A stretch of DNA of 39,268 bases from Sulfurovum sp. 16-42-52 (GCA_002281755.1 NCHB01000014.1:1-39268), one strand, 5' to 3'; shown: positions 1 to 7,624, counted from the first letter of the stretch. The notes: generated by a model from the sequence alone, not told the origin. A program made the numbers and translations.

Positions 1-98
1 AAACTGTCCGAATACTAATCGGCTAGCTGTCCGACACAAAAACGGCTGGCTGTCCGAATACTAATCGGCTGGGTGTCCGAATGGGTCCGGCGTGAGCA
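1..98. mobile_element. Partial transposon end with 23-bp tandem repeats (possibly IS21 family)
   Basis: Three and a half copies of a 23-bp unit run head to tail from position 4: units begin at 4, 27, 50 and 73, each opening with CTGTCCGA (the last with GTGTCCGA). Copies one and three are identical over 21 bases; the second differs in its centre. Each unit holds an inverted CCGA...TCGG or CCG...CGG. Read on the minus strand, the likely outer boundary is TGCTCACG at 98, so the element would begin with 5'-TG. Multiple short repeats inside the ends and a terminal TG are known for IS21-family elements. The family call is inference, because no transposase gene and no second end lie in the window. 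The element interrupts the neighbouring reading frame. Confidence 0.45.
4..90. repeat. 23-bp direct tandem repeat array, about 3.7 copies
   Basis: Unit starts are at 4, 27, 50 and 73 with an exact 23-bp period. The constant parts are the opening (C/G)TGTCCGA and the closing CGGCT(A/G)G; the 7-8 central bases vary in the second unit and the fourth is truncated after about 18 bases. There is no spacer of independent sequence between copies. They look like binding sites for a protein (a transposase if the element call is right). Confidence 0.85.
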
Positions 99-313
99 AG
101 TAAAGCTATAGCCTCTTTAATATCATATGAAAGACTGGTCTCATCTAGTAAATATTTTTGTATCATACCATCAGTTGCAAAATAAATATTTTCATCTATA
201 GCTAAAAGTTTGAATATCTCCCCTAAGGTTCCTGTTTTTTCTAAAATCGGTCTTGCCTTATCTTGTATTGCAGGAGTCATGTCCTCAAATTCTGGTAGTT
301 CTATATGTGCCAT
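23..313 (-). pseudogene. Carboxymuconolactone decarboxylase-like protein, truncated by the transposon end
   Basis: The reading frame starts with ATG at 313 behind an AAAGGA ribosome binding site. About the first 72 residues look native: an acidic N-terminus, then the helix ending LGEIFKLLAIDENIY, then KEAIALL. In the CMD/AhpD-like fold the next element would be the redox Cys-x-x-Cys helix, which is absent. Instead the frame runs into the repeat array and stops at 23, so the last 24 or so residues are translated transposon sequence. It is the third gene of the operon after the two YeeE/YedE halves, 28 bases downstream. CMD-like proteins are often peroxidase or decarboxylase relatives working with thiols. 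Without the Cys pair this copy should be inactive. Family assignment is by resemblance of the N-terminal half only. Confidence 0.6.
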
Positions 314-340
314 TTTCTTTTCCTTTATGTTAATTAAATT

Positions 341-937
341 TTATTTTTCTTTGAAATCTGCAGGGTCTTTATACTCTATAGTGGGAAGCAAATAAGCAGT
401 CACTAAAAGAACTGTGCTAAAAATGATTACAATGAGTAAACTATGTCCTTCAAAAAAATCAACCACTCTGAGTTTACCAAGGTTCGGTCCCGTAAATTCA
501 TTTATCCATGGATAAGCCAGAGTGAATACTAATCCTCCGAACATTCCGCCAATTACTCCTACAAGAGCATCAACTCTACCTTCTGAAACCGAAACAAAAA
601 AGGCAGAAGGGCATTTACCCAGTATGACCAAACCTATGCCAAACAATATTCCTCCTATGATGAGTCCACCTAGTATGACAGGTTTAACATGAAAAGTTGC
701 ATAGCCTGCCTGAGTTAAAAAATAAAAGCCAAGACTAGATAAGGCTACAGTTGTCATAGCCATTCTTGGTACCAATGTGTCTTCAAATATCATAAAACCA
801 GCCATTTTTTCAAACTTGTCAAGTCTGGAGTATAATATAATAGCACCAAATAAAAATCCTATAAGTAAAACAGTCCATACAGAACCATGCCCTTCATTTG
901 CAACTATTGCAAACATCTTTTGAATACTCTCTATCAT
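341..937 (-). CDS. YeeE/YedE-family membrane protein, C-terminal half type
   Basis: A 198-residue integral membrane protein with about five hydrophobic segments (near residues 18-36, 60-80, 85-112, 125-147 and 165-187). The segment around residue 108 carries the Gly-Lys-Cys-Pro-Ser motif, and the following GVIGGMFGG stretch is typical of the YeeE/YedE (sulphur transport) family. Full-length relatives such as TsuA move thiosulfate across the inner membrane using conserved cysteines, and this Cys fits one of those positions. Here the transporter is encoded as two half-proteins, as in the PmpA/PmpB arrangement. The ATG overlaps the upstream gene's stop as ATGA (937-934), so the two are translationally coupled and probably form one transporter. 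The actual substrate is not shown by sequence. Confidence 0.8.
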   Translation of the reverse strand: MIESIQKMFAIVANEGHGSVWTVLLIGFLFGAIILYSRLDKFEKMAGFMIFEDTLVPRMAMTTVALSSLGFYFLTQAGYATFHVKPVILGGLIIGGILFGIGLVILGKCPSAFFVSVSEGRVDALVGVIGGMFGGLVFTLAYPWINEFTGPNLGKLRVVDFFEGHSLLIVIIFSTVLLVTAYLLPTIEYKDPADFKEK

Positions 938-1446
938 TTTTTACAAACCTTTTTTTTATAAAAGAATCGACCAGTTATGACTCCTGTGCCTAAAGCGACT
1001 ATCACAAAAATAATGCCACTAATAGCTAATTGACTTCCTCCTGATAAGATATGTCCCGCATTGCAACCACATGCCAATCTTGCACCAAAAACAAGTAAAA
1101 ATCCAGCGATAAAGCTCCAAATCATACGAGACTTAATTGACTTATTTTTTCTCTCTTTCCAAAGGGTTGGTATATAGCTAATATGAAAAGTTTTAGTTAC
1201 AAATATTGACATAAAAAGCCCTCCAAAAAATACTCCTATGAGCATTACTCCTTCCCATGCTCCAGATTTTTCTATCTCTTCTACATAGATGTGGTTTTGA
1301 GAATCCAATCCAAAAAGAATTGTGGAAAGGTAAGCCATTCCTGTTGATGCACCAATGGGTCTATTTGCACCAAAACTTGAAAAACTAAAATAAAAAAGAA
1401 GGCTCATAAATATTCCACCAACCCACCAAGGTATCTGTTTAGGCAT
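934..1446 (-). CDS. YeeE/YedE-family membrane protein, N-terminal half type
   Basis: Start chosen at the ATG at 1446, which has an AAGGAG site 8 bases upstream; an in-frame ATG at 1497 lies inside the operator/promoter and is unlikely. The product is 170 residues with about four membrane segments. The third contains GARLACGCNAGH, matching the GARLAxGCxxGH signature of YeeE/YedE sulfur-compound transporters, with two cysteines (CGC). It is first gene of a three-gene operon with the C-terminal half (4-base overlap) and the truncated CMD-like gene. Transcription starts from a TATAAT on the minus strand (1501-1496), and a palindromic operator follows immediately, so control by the divergent MerR-type regulator is expected. 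Import of thiosulfate or a similar sulfur compound is inferred from family. Confidence 0.8.
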   Translation of the reverse strand: MPKQIPWWVGGIFMSLLFYFSFSSFGANRPIGASTGMAYLSTILFGLDSQNHIYVEEIEKSGAWEGVMLIGVFFGGLFMSIFVTKTFHISYIPTLWKERKNKSIKSRMIWSFIAGFLLVFGARLACGCNAGHILSGGSQLAISGIIFVIVALGTGVITGRFFYKKKVCKK

Positions 1447-1467
1447 TTTAAATACTCCTTGTGTTAA

Positions 1468-1492
1468 TAACGTAAAGTTTAACTTTACGTTA
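1468..1492. promoter_or_regulatory. Perfect 12-bp palindromic operator for the MerR-type regulator
   Basis: Two perfect 12-base arms, TAACGTAAAGTT and AACTTTACGTTA, are separated by one base. The palindrome begins 4 bases downstream of the minus-strand -10 box of the YeeE/YedE operon and covers its predicted start of transcription. It lies at about -50 to -25 relative to the divergent regulator gene. A 21/25 identical copy lies at 2239-2263. The position over the start site suggests repression rather than the usual MerR activation from between -35 and -10. Confidence 0.75.
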
Positions 1493-1495
1493 TGC

Positions 1496-1525
1496 ATTAT
1501 ATGCTATAATTCTTACATAAAGTTT
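1496..1525. promoter_or_regulatory. Back-to-back -10 boxes and a third operator half-site
   Basis: A TATAAT on the minus strand (1501-1496) serves the transporter operon and a TATAAT on the plus strand (1505-1510) serves the regulator; only three bases (TGC) separate them. Three bases downstream of the plus-strand box, at 1513-1525, TTACATAAAGTTT matches one arm of the palindromic operator in most positions. Such a half-site over the regulator's own start suggests autoregulation. The -35 elements are weak on both sides. Confidence 0.55.
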
Positions 1526-1538
1526 AAGAGGATTTCTA

Positions 1539-2216
1539 ATGGAATATAAAATATCTGAATTGGTAGCAAAAACGGATGTGCCGAAATCTACTATCCTTTA
1601 TTATATAAAAGAGGGATTATTACCTCAAGCACATAAAATAAAGTCAAATGTGCATCGCTACAGTAGTGAACATGTAGAGCTGATTGGATACATTACATAT
1701 ATGAAAGAGAATTTTGGCACTACGAATGAAGAACTCAAAGATGTACTGCAAAACAAAAATAAATCTTTTTCCACATCATTTAGCATGATCACGCCATTAA
1801 TGAACACCTTAAGTGCCATCTCACAAGAAAGTAATCATTACACTAAAGACGCTTTTATAGCGGAATTTGCTGTAGATAGTGAACTACTAGAGAGACTACT
1901 GAATGATGAAATTCTCATGCCAATAAATGATAATGATTTTACAGAAAAAGAAGCTTCAATAATGAAACTTGTAGGTTATTTCAATGAAGTAGGTATTGAA
2001 TATGACATACTTAAACTTTATGTTTTTCATGCCAAAGCACTCAGTCTACTTGAACATCAAATACAAACAAAACTCTGTGATGTTAGAAATGATGAAAACT
2101 TCTCTGTATTATGGAAAATTATTTTTGGAACACTCTTTAATGCTAAGGAATATATCTTCAATAGACAAACCTATAAAGCATTTTTTTCTACACTAAAAAG
2201 TGAAATATTAAATTAA
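1539..2216 (+). CDS. MerR-type transcriptional regulator with two HTH-like modules
   Basis: A 225-residue protein whose residues 3-70 form a clear MerR DNA-binding domain: YKISELVAKTDVPKSTILYY followed by the wing and the helix pair ending near LKDVL. Residues 101-160 appear to repeat the same layout (YTKDAFIAEFAVD..., LNDEILMP, then a helix ending YDILK), so the protein seems to hold two tandem MerR-like modules instead of one plus a coiled coil. It has a single cysteine (residue 180), so a classical multi-cysteine metal site is unlikely. The gene has its own TATAAT at 1505-1510 and an AGAGGA site before the ATG. It is divergent from the YeeE/YedE operon and upstream of the exported protein gene, both of which carry the matching operator. 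The inducer is unknown; a sulfur compound is the natural guess. Confidence 0.85.
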   Translation: MEYKISELVAKTDVPKSTILYYIKEGLLPQAHKIKSNVHRYSSEHVELIGYITYMKENFGTTNEELKDVLQNKNKSFSTSFSMITPLMNTLSAISQESNHYTKDAFIAEFAVDSELLERLLNDEILMPINDNDFTEKEASIMKLVGYFNEVGIEYDILKLYVFHAKALSLLEHQIQTKLCDVRNDENFSVLWKIIFGTLFNAKEYIFNRQTYKAFFSTLKSEILN

Positions 2217-2233
2217 GTATAAGGGTCACATGA

Positions 2234-2263
2234 TACAATAACGTAAAGTATGACTTAACATTA
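2234..2263 (+). promoter_or_regulatory. Promoter and second copy of the operator before the exported protein
   Basis: An extended -10 box, TGATACAAT, ends at 2239. A 25-bp sequence starting at that base (2239-2263) matches the operator at 1468-1492 at 21 of 25 positions; its left arm TAACGTAAAGT is identical and the right arm is degenerate. As at the transporter promoter, the site follows the -10 box directly. A ribosome binding site AAGGA (2271-2275) and ATG at 2282 follow. Confidence 0.65.
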
Positions 2264-2281
2264 TTATTTAAAGGACTAGAA

Positions 2282-2623
2282 ATGAGAAAGATTAAAAAAC
2301 TTAGTTTCACTGTTGTAAGTATGCTGCTTGTAAGCACAATTTTACCAACAGTTTCGATGGCAGATGCAAAGAAAGGTCATAGACTCTATAAGAAAAAACT
2401 TCAAAAAAATTGTAATTTTCCAGGTTCAATTTTTGCCAGAAATCATACACAGGATGAATGGGAAAAGATTAATGAAGATGGATTGTTCAAAGAAGAAACA
2501 AAAAAAATATGCCCTCAAATAGATATAGATAAACTCAATGAAAAACAGTGGAAAGATATCTATGATTTTACATATAAATATGGAAAAGGTGGAGAGATCC
2601 CAAATGGATGTGATCCAAAATAA
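2282..2623 (+). CDS. Small exported protein with three cysteines, cytochrome c-like start without haem motif
   Basis: A 113-residue protein with an N-terminal signal peptide (KIKK, then a hydrophobic stretch from residue 8 to 25, with likely cleavage after VSMA at residue 27). The mature part begins KKGHRLYKKKLQKNC, which resembles the start of small class I cytochromes c (G-x-x-L/I-Y...C), but there is no CxxCH, so it should not bind haem covalently. Cysteines are at 44, 77 and 110. The segment TQDEWEKINEDGLFKEE is strongly helical and charged. It is probably periplasmic. The operator copy in its promoter links it to the YeeE/YedE genes, so it may bind or present a sulfur compound to the transporter. 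Similar proteins are, to my memory, common in Campylobacterota and often loosely labelled cytochrome c; function unknown. Confidence 0.65.
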   Translation: MRKIKKLSFTVVSMLLVSTILPTVSMADAKKGHRLYKKKLQKNCNFPGSIFARNHTQDEWEKINEDGLFKEETKKICPQIDIDKLNEKQWKDIYDFTYKYGKGGEIPNGCDPK

Positions 2624-2650
2624 AACGCTGTATTAAAAAGGTATAAATAT

Positions 2651-3048
2651 ATGAAATTAATTAAAAAAAAATACTTTTAACAATATTCAACACAATAACA
2701 TATGCACAGAGTTTTTATGTGTTCAGCTGGGTAGACAGTTATGATACCATCGTGGCAAATATGTCAACAAAAACACAAAAATAGTGTGAAGATATACAGT
2801 CACTGATGCAAAAGATGTCATAAAGAGATAGGTGTAAATATAGAAGGACACATCCTTCTCGTGTGCTTGTGTTTGTTATTTCTGATGTTTCTATAACACT
2901 CAATTTAGATAAAGACAGCTATCCTAAACAGTTTACTAATACACGTTTTACACCCATTATTTATATTGTAAACTCAACGACGGAAAAGATAGAGCATAAG
3001 TTTGTAGGGCACAGCGCTAGAGATGAGTTTTTACATCTCATAAAGTAA
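2651..3048 (+). pseudogene. Decayed exported thioredoxin-fold protein
   Basis: Pieces of one ancestral protein appear in different frames. An ATG at 2651 starts a lysine-rich signal peptide that breaks at a run of A. After a frame change the text reads TYAQSFYVFSWVDSYDTIVANMSTK and stops at a TAG near 2782. A third piece contains Cys-Lys-Arg-Cys-His (codons from 2807), a CxxC redox motif. The last piece (2863-3048) reads ITLNLDKDSYPKQF...TRFTPIIYIV...KFVGH, which fits the C-terminal half of thioredoxin-like proteins with the cis-proline loop. Several frameshifts and stops make it non-functional. It directly follows the sulfur regulon and was probably its thiol-disulfide partner. Confidence 0.6.
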
Positions 3049-3199
3049 TGATTTCTATCATCTAGCTATTACTAACTTCACTCAATGCCTAATGTAAAAA
3101 GTCTAAATATTATACTTTTTTGAATACCTTGATAATATATACAATTTTATGAGGTTTTTATTAAGTCAAAAATAGTGAAGATTATATAAATGAAAGTAC

Positions 3200-3232
3200 G
3201 TAATTTAGGGGAATAAATCCCCATGAAATTAC
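3200..3232 (-). terminator. Hairpin just downstream of rnpB
   Basis: GTAATTT (3200-3206) pairs with AAATTAC (3226-3232), and GGGG (3208-3211) with CCCC (3219-3222), around a seven-base loop. It lies about 10 bases past the predicted 3' end of the RNase P RNA on the minus strand. The downstream minus-strand sequence is T-rich but has no long T run, so termination is plausible rather than certain. The bases 3049-3199 show nothing I can name. Confidence 0.4.
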
Positions 3233-3239
3233 AGGAGCA

Positions 3240-3570
3240 ACGATAAGCCGGGTTTTGTCGTGGGTAGTTATTTATCTAGGCGTAGTGTTGCCAGTACGCT
3301 CAAGCGAAGTATGAGTGCTGAGTAAACAGCGCGTGAGACTTATACCATATACTTCTTGCTGCGAACAGGGTTTACCTGGCTACCTATGTTACCATAAGCA
3401 CCGGTGGGCTCTTACCCCACCCTTTCACTGTGACCACCGAAGTGGCTACCTACTTTCTGTTGCACTTGCCCTCAGATTACTCTGGCCATCCGTTAGATGG
3501 AGTCCCGTCTCACTTGCAGCCCGGACTTTCCTCTCGTGACCTAAGTCACCAGCAACTACCTGTTGCACCT
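3240..3570 (-). ncRNA. rnpB: RNase P RNA
   Basis: Read on the minus strand, the conserved GAGGAAAGTCCGGGC of the RNase P RNA core lies near its 5' end (around 3520-3535). The GGTAAGAGCCCACCGG region is present around 3400-3415, and the 3' end carries ACAAAACCCGGCTTATCG (3242-3260). This is the bacterial type A catalytic RNA that removes 5' leaders from tRNA precursors. A TATAAT on the minus strand at 3582-3577 places the start of transcription near 3570. Ends are estimated to within about 10 bases. No protein gene is credible inside it. Confidence 0.92.
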
Positions 3571-3576
3571 GTTGAA

Positions 3577-3582
3577 ATTATA
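3577..3582 (-). promoter_or_regulatory. -10 box of rnpB
   Basis: TATAAT on the minus strand, seven bases before the predicted first base of the RNase P RNA. No convincing -35 box is seen at the normal distance. Confidence 0.55.
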
Positions 3583-3619
3583 ACATAGCAATGCAGGTAT
3601 TTTACTTTTAACAAGCACT

Positions 3620-3898
3620 TCAGCTATTCATCTTTCCTATGGCACAGGAGACAAAACTTTTGGCTTTAGCAGAGGTGTTTTCAACAAAACCCATTTGCTC
3701 TGTAGCGAGGGGATATCCTATCTTCTTGAGTGCTTTTGCCAATACTTCCATCTGCTCTTCTTCTATATCAAGTGTGATTTCACGAGGTGTTTTAGTCAAA
3801 TCCACTTCTACTTCGCCAAATGTTTGAGAAAGTGTTTCTTTCAGTGTGTTGGCACAGCCTCCACATTTTACATTCATCACTTGTAGTGTTTTGCGCAT
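3620..3898 (-). CDS. Heavy-metal-associated (CopZ-like) domain protein
   Basis: A 92-residue cytoplasmic protein. Residues 1-67 form a single HMA domain: the beta strand TLQVMNVKC, the metal site CGGC (Cys12 and Cys15) at the start of the first helix, and the closing KALKKIGYP loop. Such domains carry Cu(I) or related soft metals to P-type ATPases or other acceptors. The 25-residue C-terminal extension with a third cysteine (Cys84) is beyond the usual 65-70 residue chaperone and may be unstructured. It lies 100 bases after sucD, same strand, with a small GC-rich hairpin (3965-3983) between them, so it may or may not share the transcript. No metal ATPase gene is in the window. Confidence 0.8.
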   Translation of the reverse strand: MRKTLQVMNVKCGGCANTLKETLSQTFGEVEVDLTKTPREITLDIEEEQMEVLAKALKKIGYPLATEQMGFVENTSAKAKSFVSCAIGKMNS

Positions 3899-3999
3899 TT
3901 GTTAGCCTTTTTTTTGATTCTATCTTCAGTATTGTGCAGGTTGTGTGTAACAGAAGTTGGAGATTCTCGGGACAGGCCCGAGAGGAGGATAAAAATTTC

Positions 4000-4875
4000 T
4001 TACGCGCGAGAAAGTACTTCTCTCACGGCTTTACCGATTTCAGCGGGTGAAGCAACGACTCTTGCACCTGCAGCTTGCAGTGCATCCATTTTTTCTTTTG
4101 CTGTACCTGCTGAACCAGAGATGATAGCACCTGCATGCCCCATTCTTTTACCTGCTGGCGCTGATTGTCCAGCGATAAATGCAACAACAGGCTTCGTGAT
4201 ATGCTCTTTGATGTACGCTGCTGCCTGAATCTCAAGGTCACCGCCGATTTCACCGATCATCACAATCGCATGTGTTTCAGGATCTTCTTGAAACATTTGA
4301 AGCAATTGTTTGTAAGATAGTCCGATAATCGGATCTCCACCGATACCTACAGCCGTAGAAATACCAAAACCTTCTTTTACAACCTGATTGGTGCCTTCAT
4401 ACGTCAATGTACCAGACTTAGAGATAAGACCGATGTTTCCTTTTTTGAAAATCATACCCGGCATAATCCCAATCTTACACTCATCTGCCGTGATAATACC
4501 AGGGCAGTTTGGTCCAATCGTTTTCATGTTTTTCTTAACGGCATAAGCTTTTGCCATCTGCATATCTCTAACAGGAGCACCTTCAGTAATGATGACTGCA
4601 AGCTCAATGCCTGCATCCGCAGCTTCCATCACGGCATCTGCTACAAATGCCGGTGGAACAAATACCATAGATACCGTCGCACCTGTTGCTTGTACTGCTT
4701 CTCTTACTGTGTTAAACACTGGTTTGCCAAGATGCTCTTGTCCGCCTTTGTTTGGTGTTACACCACCCACGATTTTCGTGCCATACGCGATACACTGCTC
4801 CGCATGAAATGTCCCCTCACTGCCTGTGAACCCTTGAACGATAACTTTTGTGTCTTTATTTACTAAAATACTCAT
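4000..4875 (-). CDS. sucD: Succinyl-CoA ligase, alpha subunit
   Basis: A 291-residue protein of normal length. The N-terminal Rossmann CoA-binding domain has [10 protein letters not shown] (residues 15-24). The C-terminal ligase domain contains the phosphohistidine His247 in GHAGAIISG. With SucC it interconverts succinyl-CoA and succinate with formation or use of ATP; in reverse-TCA organisms it runs toward succinyl-CoA. The ATG at 4875 lies two bases after the sucC stop, with the ribosome binding site inside sucC, so the two are coupled. Downstream is an HMA protein rather than the 2-oxoglutarate oxidoreductase genes that follow sucD in Campylobacter. Confidence 0.97.
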   Translation of the reverse strand: MSILVNKDTKVIVQGFTGSEGTFHAEQCIAYGTKIVGGVTPNKGGQEHLGKPVFNTVREAVQATGATVSMVFVPPAFVADAVMEAADAGIELAVIITEGAPVRDMQMAKAYAVKKNMKTIGPNCPGIITADECKIGIMPGMIFKKGNIGLISKSGTLTYEGTNQVVKEGFGISTAVGIGGDPIIGLSYKQLLQMFQEDPETHAIVMIGEIGGDLEIQAAAYIKEHITKPVVAFIAGQSAPAGKRMGHAGAIISGSAGTAKEKMDALQAAGARVVASPAEIGKAVREVLSRA

Positions 4876-4877
4876 TT

Positions 4878-6056
4878 TTACTCTCCTTTAGCCGCTGCTA
4901 CTGCTTTTGCCGCACCATCAGCGAGGTCGGTCGCAGCGATTACATTTGCGATATTTGCATTTTTGAGGATCTCTGCTGCTTCAGGTGCATTGGTACCGTC
5001 AAGTCTTACGATCACCGGTACATGAACATCAACCAGCTTTGTTGCTTCCAAAATACCGTTTGCAATACGGTCACATCTTACGATTCCGCCAAAAATGTTT
5101 ACAAAAATAGCTTTTACTTTTGGGTTTTTAAGGATGATCTCAAATCCTTTTGCAACTGTCTCAGCATTTGCTTTACCACCCACATCAAGGAAGTTTGCCG
5201 GCGTACCGCCCATATAGTTTATCGTATCCATCGTACCCATCGCAAGTCCTGCACCGTTTACCATACACCCGATCTCACCATCAAGTGCAACATAGCTCAG
5301 TCCATACTGACCTGCTTCTCTCTCGTCCGGATCTTCTTCAGTGATATCTCTCATCGCTTCGATTTCAGGATGTCTTCCCAACGCTGAATCATCAAAGCCC
5401 ATTTTACCGTCAAGCGCAAGAAAGTCACCGCTTGCTGTTTTGATGAGCGGGTTGATTTCAATCATCTCTGCATCATTTTCCATGTAAAGTTTAAAGAGTT
5501 TGGATGCAAAAGAGATCATCTTCTTTTGTTCAGCAGGATCCGTGATCCCTAAACCAAACACCAGCTCTCTACCATGGTAACCTTGAAAACCAATAGCAGG
5601 GTCAACAGCGATTTTAATGATTTTCTCCGGTGTATCGTGTGCAACGGTTTCAATATCCATACCGCCTTCAGTTGAAGCCATGATAATAGGCATTTCAGCA
5701 GCTCTGTCAAGTACAACAGAAAGATACAGTTCATCAGCAATTGCAGCACCCTCTTCTATGTAGACTTTTTGAACCAGTTTTCCTTCAGGACCTGTTTGGT
5801 GTGTCACCAAGGTCATACCCAAAATTTCAGTCGCTAAGGTTTTGACTTCATCAAGAGATCTAGCAAGTTTTACACCCCCGCCAAGTCCTCTTCCGCCTGC
5901 ATGAATCTGTGCTTTAACCACCCAGACACTGCCGCCTAGTTCTTGTGCATTTGCTACAGCCTCTTCAGGCGTGTTAGCGATGATACCTCTTGGTGTTGGA
6001 ACACCATACTTTTGAAATATTTGTTTCGCCTGATACTCATGAATATTCACGTGCAC
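4878..6056 (-). CDS. sucC: Succinyl-CoA ligase, beta subunit
   Basis: A 392-residue protein. The N-terminal ATP-grasp domain starts [20 protein letters not shown] and holds the [18 protein letters not shown] loop that binds nucleotide near residue 50. The C-terminal part has [13 protein letters not shown], the conserved region contacting the alpha subunit's phosphohistidine. It binds the nucleotide and succinate in the SucCD complex. A leader of 170 bases separates it from fumC; a GGGGG/CCCCC hairpin (6196-6211) in that gap may end the fumC transcript, so sucCD may have its own promoter. Codon use and composition match its neighbours. Confidence 0.97.
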   Translation of the reverse strand: MHVNIHEYQAKQIFQKYGVPTPRGIIANTPEEAVANAQELGGSVWVVKAQIHAGGRGLGGGVKLARSLDEVKTLATEILGMTLVTHQTGPEGKLVQKVYIEEGAAIADELYLSVVLDRAAEMPIIMASTEGGMDIETVAHDTPEKIIKIAVDPAIGFQGYHGRELVFGLGITDPAEQKKMISFASKLFKLYMENDAEMIEINPLIKTASGDFLALDGKMGFDDSALGRHPEIEAMRDITEEDPDEREAGQYGLSYVALDGEIGCMVNGAGLAMGTMDTINYMGGTPANFLDVGGKANAETVAKGFEIILKNPKVKAIFVNIFGGIVRCDRIANGILEATKLVDVHVPVIVRLDGTNAPEAAEILKNANIANVIAATDLADGAAKAVAAAKGE

Positions 6057-6195
6057 TCCTTTAAAATTACGATATGTCAGCGTATTATACGCTTAGACAA
6101 AATAATATTGGATGAATTTAATTATTCTATAAGATGATTTAATGAAAGTGGTAAATATTTACACAGTTTGGAAACAAAAGTATTACAGAAAGTGT

Positions 6196-6211
6196 GGGGG
6201 CAAATACCCCC
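6196..6211 (-). terminator. GC-rich hairpin after fumC
   Basis: GGGGG (6196-6200) pairs with CCCCC (6207-6211) across a six-base loop, 15 bases past the fumC stop on the minus strand. A T run (TTTTTTT) precedes rather than follows the stem, so this may be an mRNA-stabilising hairpin or a weak terminator. Confidence 0.35.
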
Positions 6212-6226
6212 GATTGAGAAAAAAAC

Positions 6227-7624
6227 TTAGGCTTTAGGTGCTATCATCTCTTGCGGTTTTACATTTTTATCAAAGTCTTCTGCAGACATAAAACCGAGTG
6301 CTACGGCTTCTTCTTTAAGTGTTGTACCGTTTTTGTGCGCTGTTTTAGCTATTTTTGCTGCATTTTCATACCCGATATGCGGATTAAGTGCGGTGACCAG
6401 CATCAAAGAATCATTGAGGAACTTATCGATATTGGCTCTAATTGGCTCAATACCCACAGCACAATGTGTATCAAAACTTCTCATAACATCTGATAGAAGT
6501 TTAACGGATTGCAAAATATTATAGGCTATAACCGGTTTAAAGACATTCAACTCGAAGTTACCTTGAGATGCTGCGATACCTACCGTGACATCATTACCCA
6601 TGACTTGTACCGCGACCATGGTCATCGCTTCAGCCTGTGTCGGATTGACTTTGCCCGGCATGATGGATGAACCCGGTTCATTTTCAGGTATCTCTATTTC
6701 GCCCAAACCACACCGTGGACCTGAAGCCAGCCATCTAACGTCATTTGCGATTTTCATCAGGTTAGCTGCAAGCGCTTTGAGTGCACCACTAAGTACCACT
6801 TCTGCATCGTGTCCTGTAAGTGCATGAAATTTATTTGGCTGAGAAACAAAACCATAGTCTTTTGCCATAAAGGTATTGAGCTTGGCTGCAACCCTTTGTG
6901 AAAATTCAGGATGTGAGTTCAACCCTGTTCCTACAGCTGTACCGCCAATCGCGATCTCTCTACAGTACACAAGGGCATCACCTATCTGTCTGAGGTTAGT
7001 CTCAAGCATGGCCACATAACCAGAAATCTCCTGACCCAGTGTCAAAGGTGTGGCATCCTGCAGGTGTGTTCTTCCGATTTTAACGATGTCGTAAAATGCT
7101 TTTGATTTTGCATCAAGTGTTGCTTTAAGCTGCTCTAGTGCAGGGATAAGATTTTCTGTTACCGCGATCACTTCAGCGATACGCATCGCAGTAGGATAGG
7201 TATCGTTTGAACTTTGACCTTTATTGACATCATCATTGGGGTGCACGAGGTTTTCTTTGGTAAAGTCTCCTCCAAGCAATTCGGTTGCTTTATTTGCAAC
7301 CACTTCATTTACATTCATATTTGACTGTGTACCTGAACCTGTTTGCCATACGACAAGAGGAAAGTTGTCATCAAGTTCTCCAGCGAGTATCGCTTCACAT
7401 GCTTGTGAAATCGCAACTGTTTTTGCATCATCCAGACGCCCTAGTTCTTGATTGACCAAGGCGCACGCTTTTTTAAGATTTGCAAAACCGTACACTACTT
7501 CCAGAGGCATTTTCTCATTGCCGATCTCAAAGTTGTGTACCGATCTTTGTGTTTGAGCAGCCCAATATTTGTCAGCAGGGACTTTCATCTCCCCCATGGT
7601 ATCTTTTTCAATTCTAAAATTCAT
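6227..7624 (-). CDS. fumC: Fumarate hydratase, class II
   Basis: A 465-residue protein from the ATG at 7624, which has a GAAGGG site 6 bases upstream; an in-frame ATG 30 bases earlier has no site and its residues do not fit the family. The class II fumarase/aspartase fold is clear: [14 protein letters not shown] at the N-terminus, [32 protein letters not shown], and the catalytic loop signature [11 protein letters not shown]. It is an iron-free homotetramer that interconverts fumarate and malate. It sits between mdh and sucC, linking the malate and succinate steps of the TCA or reverse TCA cycle. The gap to mdh is about 50 bases, suggesting one transcript with it. Confidence 0.96.
   Translation of the reverse strand: MNFRIEKDTMGEMKVPADKYWAAQTQRSVHNFEIGNEKMPLEVVYGFANLKKACALVNQELGRLDDAKTVAISQACEAILAGELDDNFPLVVWQTGSGTQSNMNVNEVVANKATELLGGDFTKENLVHPNDDVNKGQSSNDTYPTAMRIAEVIAVTENLIPALEQLKATLDAKSKAFYDIVKIGRTHLQDATPLTLGQEISGYVAMLETNLRQIGDALVYCREIAIGGTAVGTGLNSHPEFSQRVAAKLNTFMAKDYGFVSQPNKFHALTGHDAEVVLSGALKALAANLMKIANDVRWLASGPRCGLGEIEIPENEPGSSIMPGKVNPTQAEAMTMVAVQVMGNDVTVGIAASQGNFELNVFKPVIAYNILQSVKLLSDVMRSFDTHCAVGIEPIRANIDKFLNDSLMLVTALNPHIGYENAAKIAKTAHKNGTTLKEEAVALGFMSAEDFDKNVKPQEMIAPKA

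Noticed and set aside
4-90. Tandem repeats resembling a CRISPR array
   Set aside because: The 23-bp units abut each other with no unique spacers of constant size, the repeats share inverted CCGA/TCGG ends, and no cas gene is present. A transposon end fits better.
3315-3539. Open frame of 74 codons on the plus strand
   Set aside because: It lies wholly inside the RNase P RNA gene on the opposite strand; it is a chance frame in a structured RNA.
3965-3983. CTCGGG/CCCGAG hairpin as terminator of sucD
   Set aside because: The stem is 16 bases past the sucD stop but no T run follows on the minus strand and the flanking bases are purine-rich; kept only as a remark under the HMA gene.
4848-5387. 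Long open frame of 179 codons opposite sucC
   Set aside because: Cys/Tyr/Ser-rich composition and full overlap with an unmistakable sucC; it is an antisense shadow.
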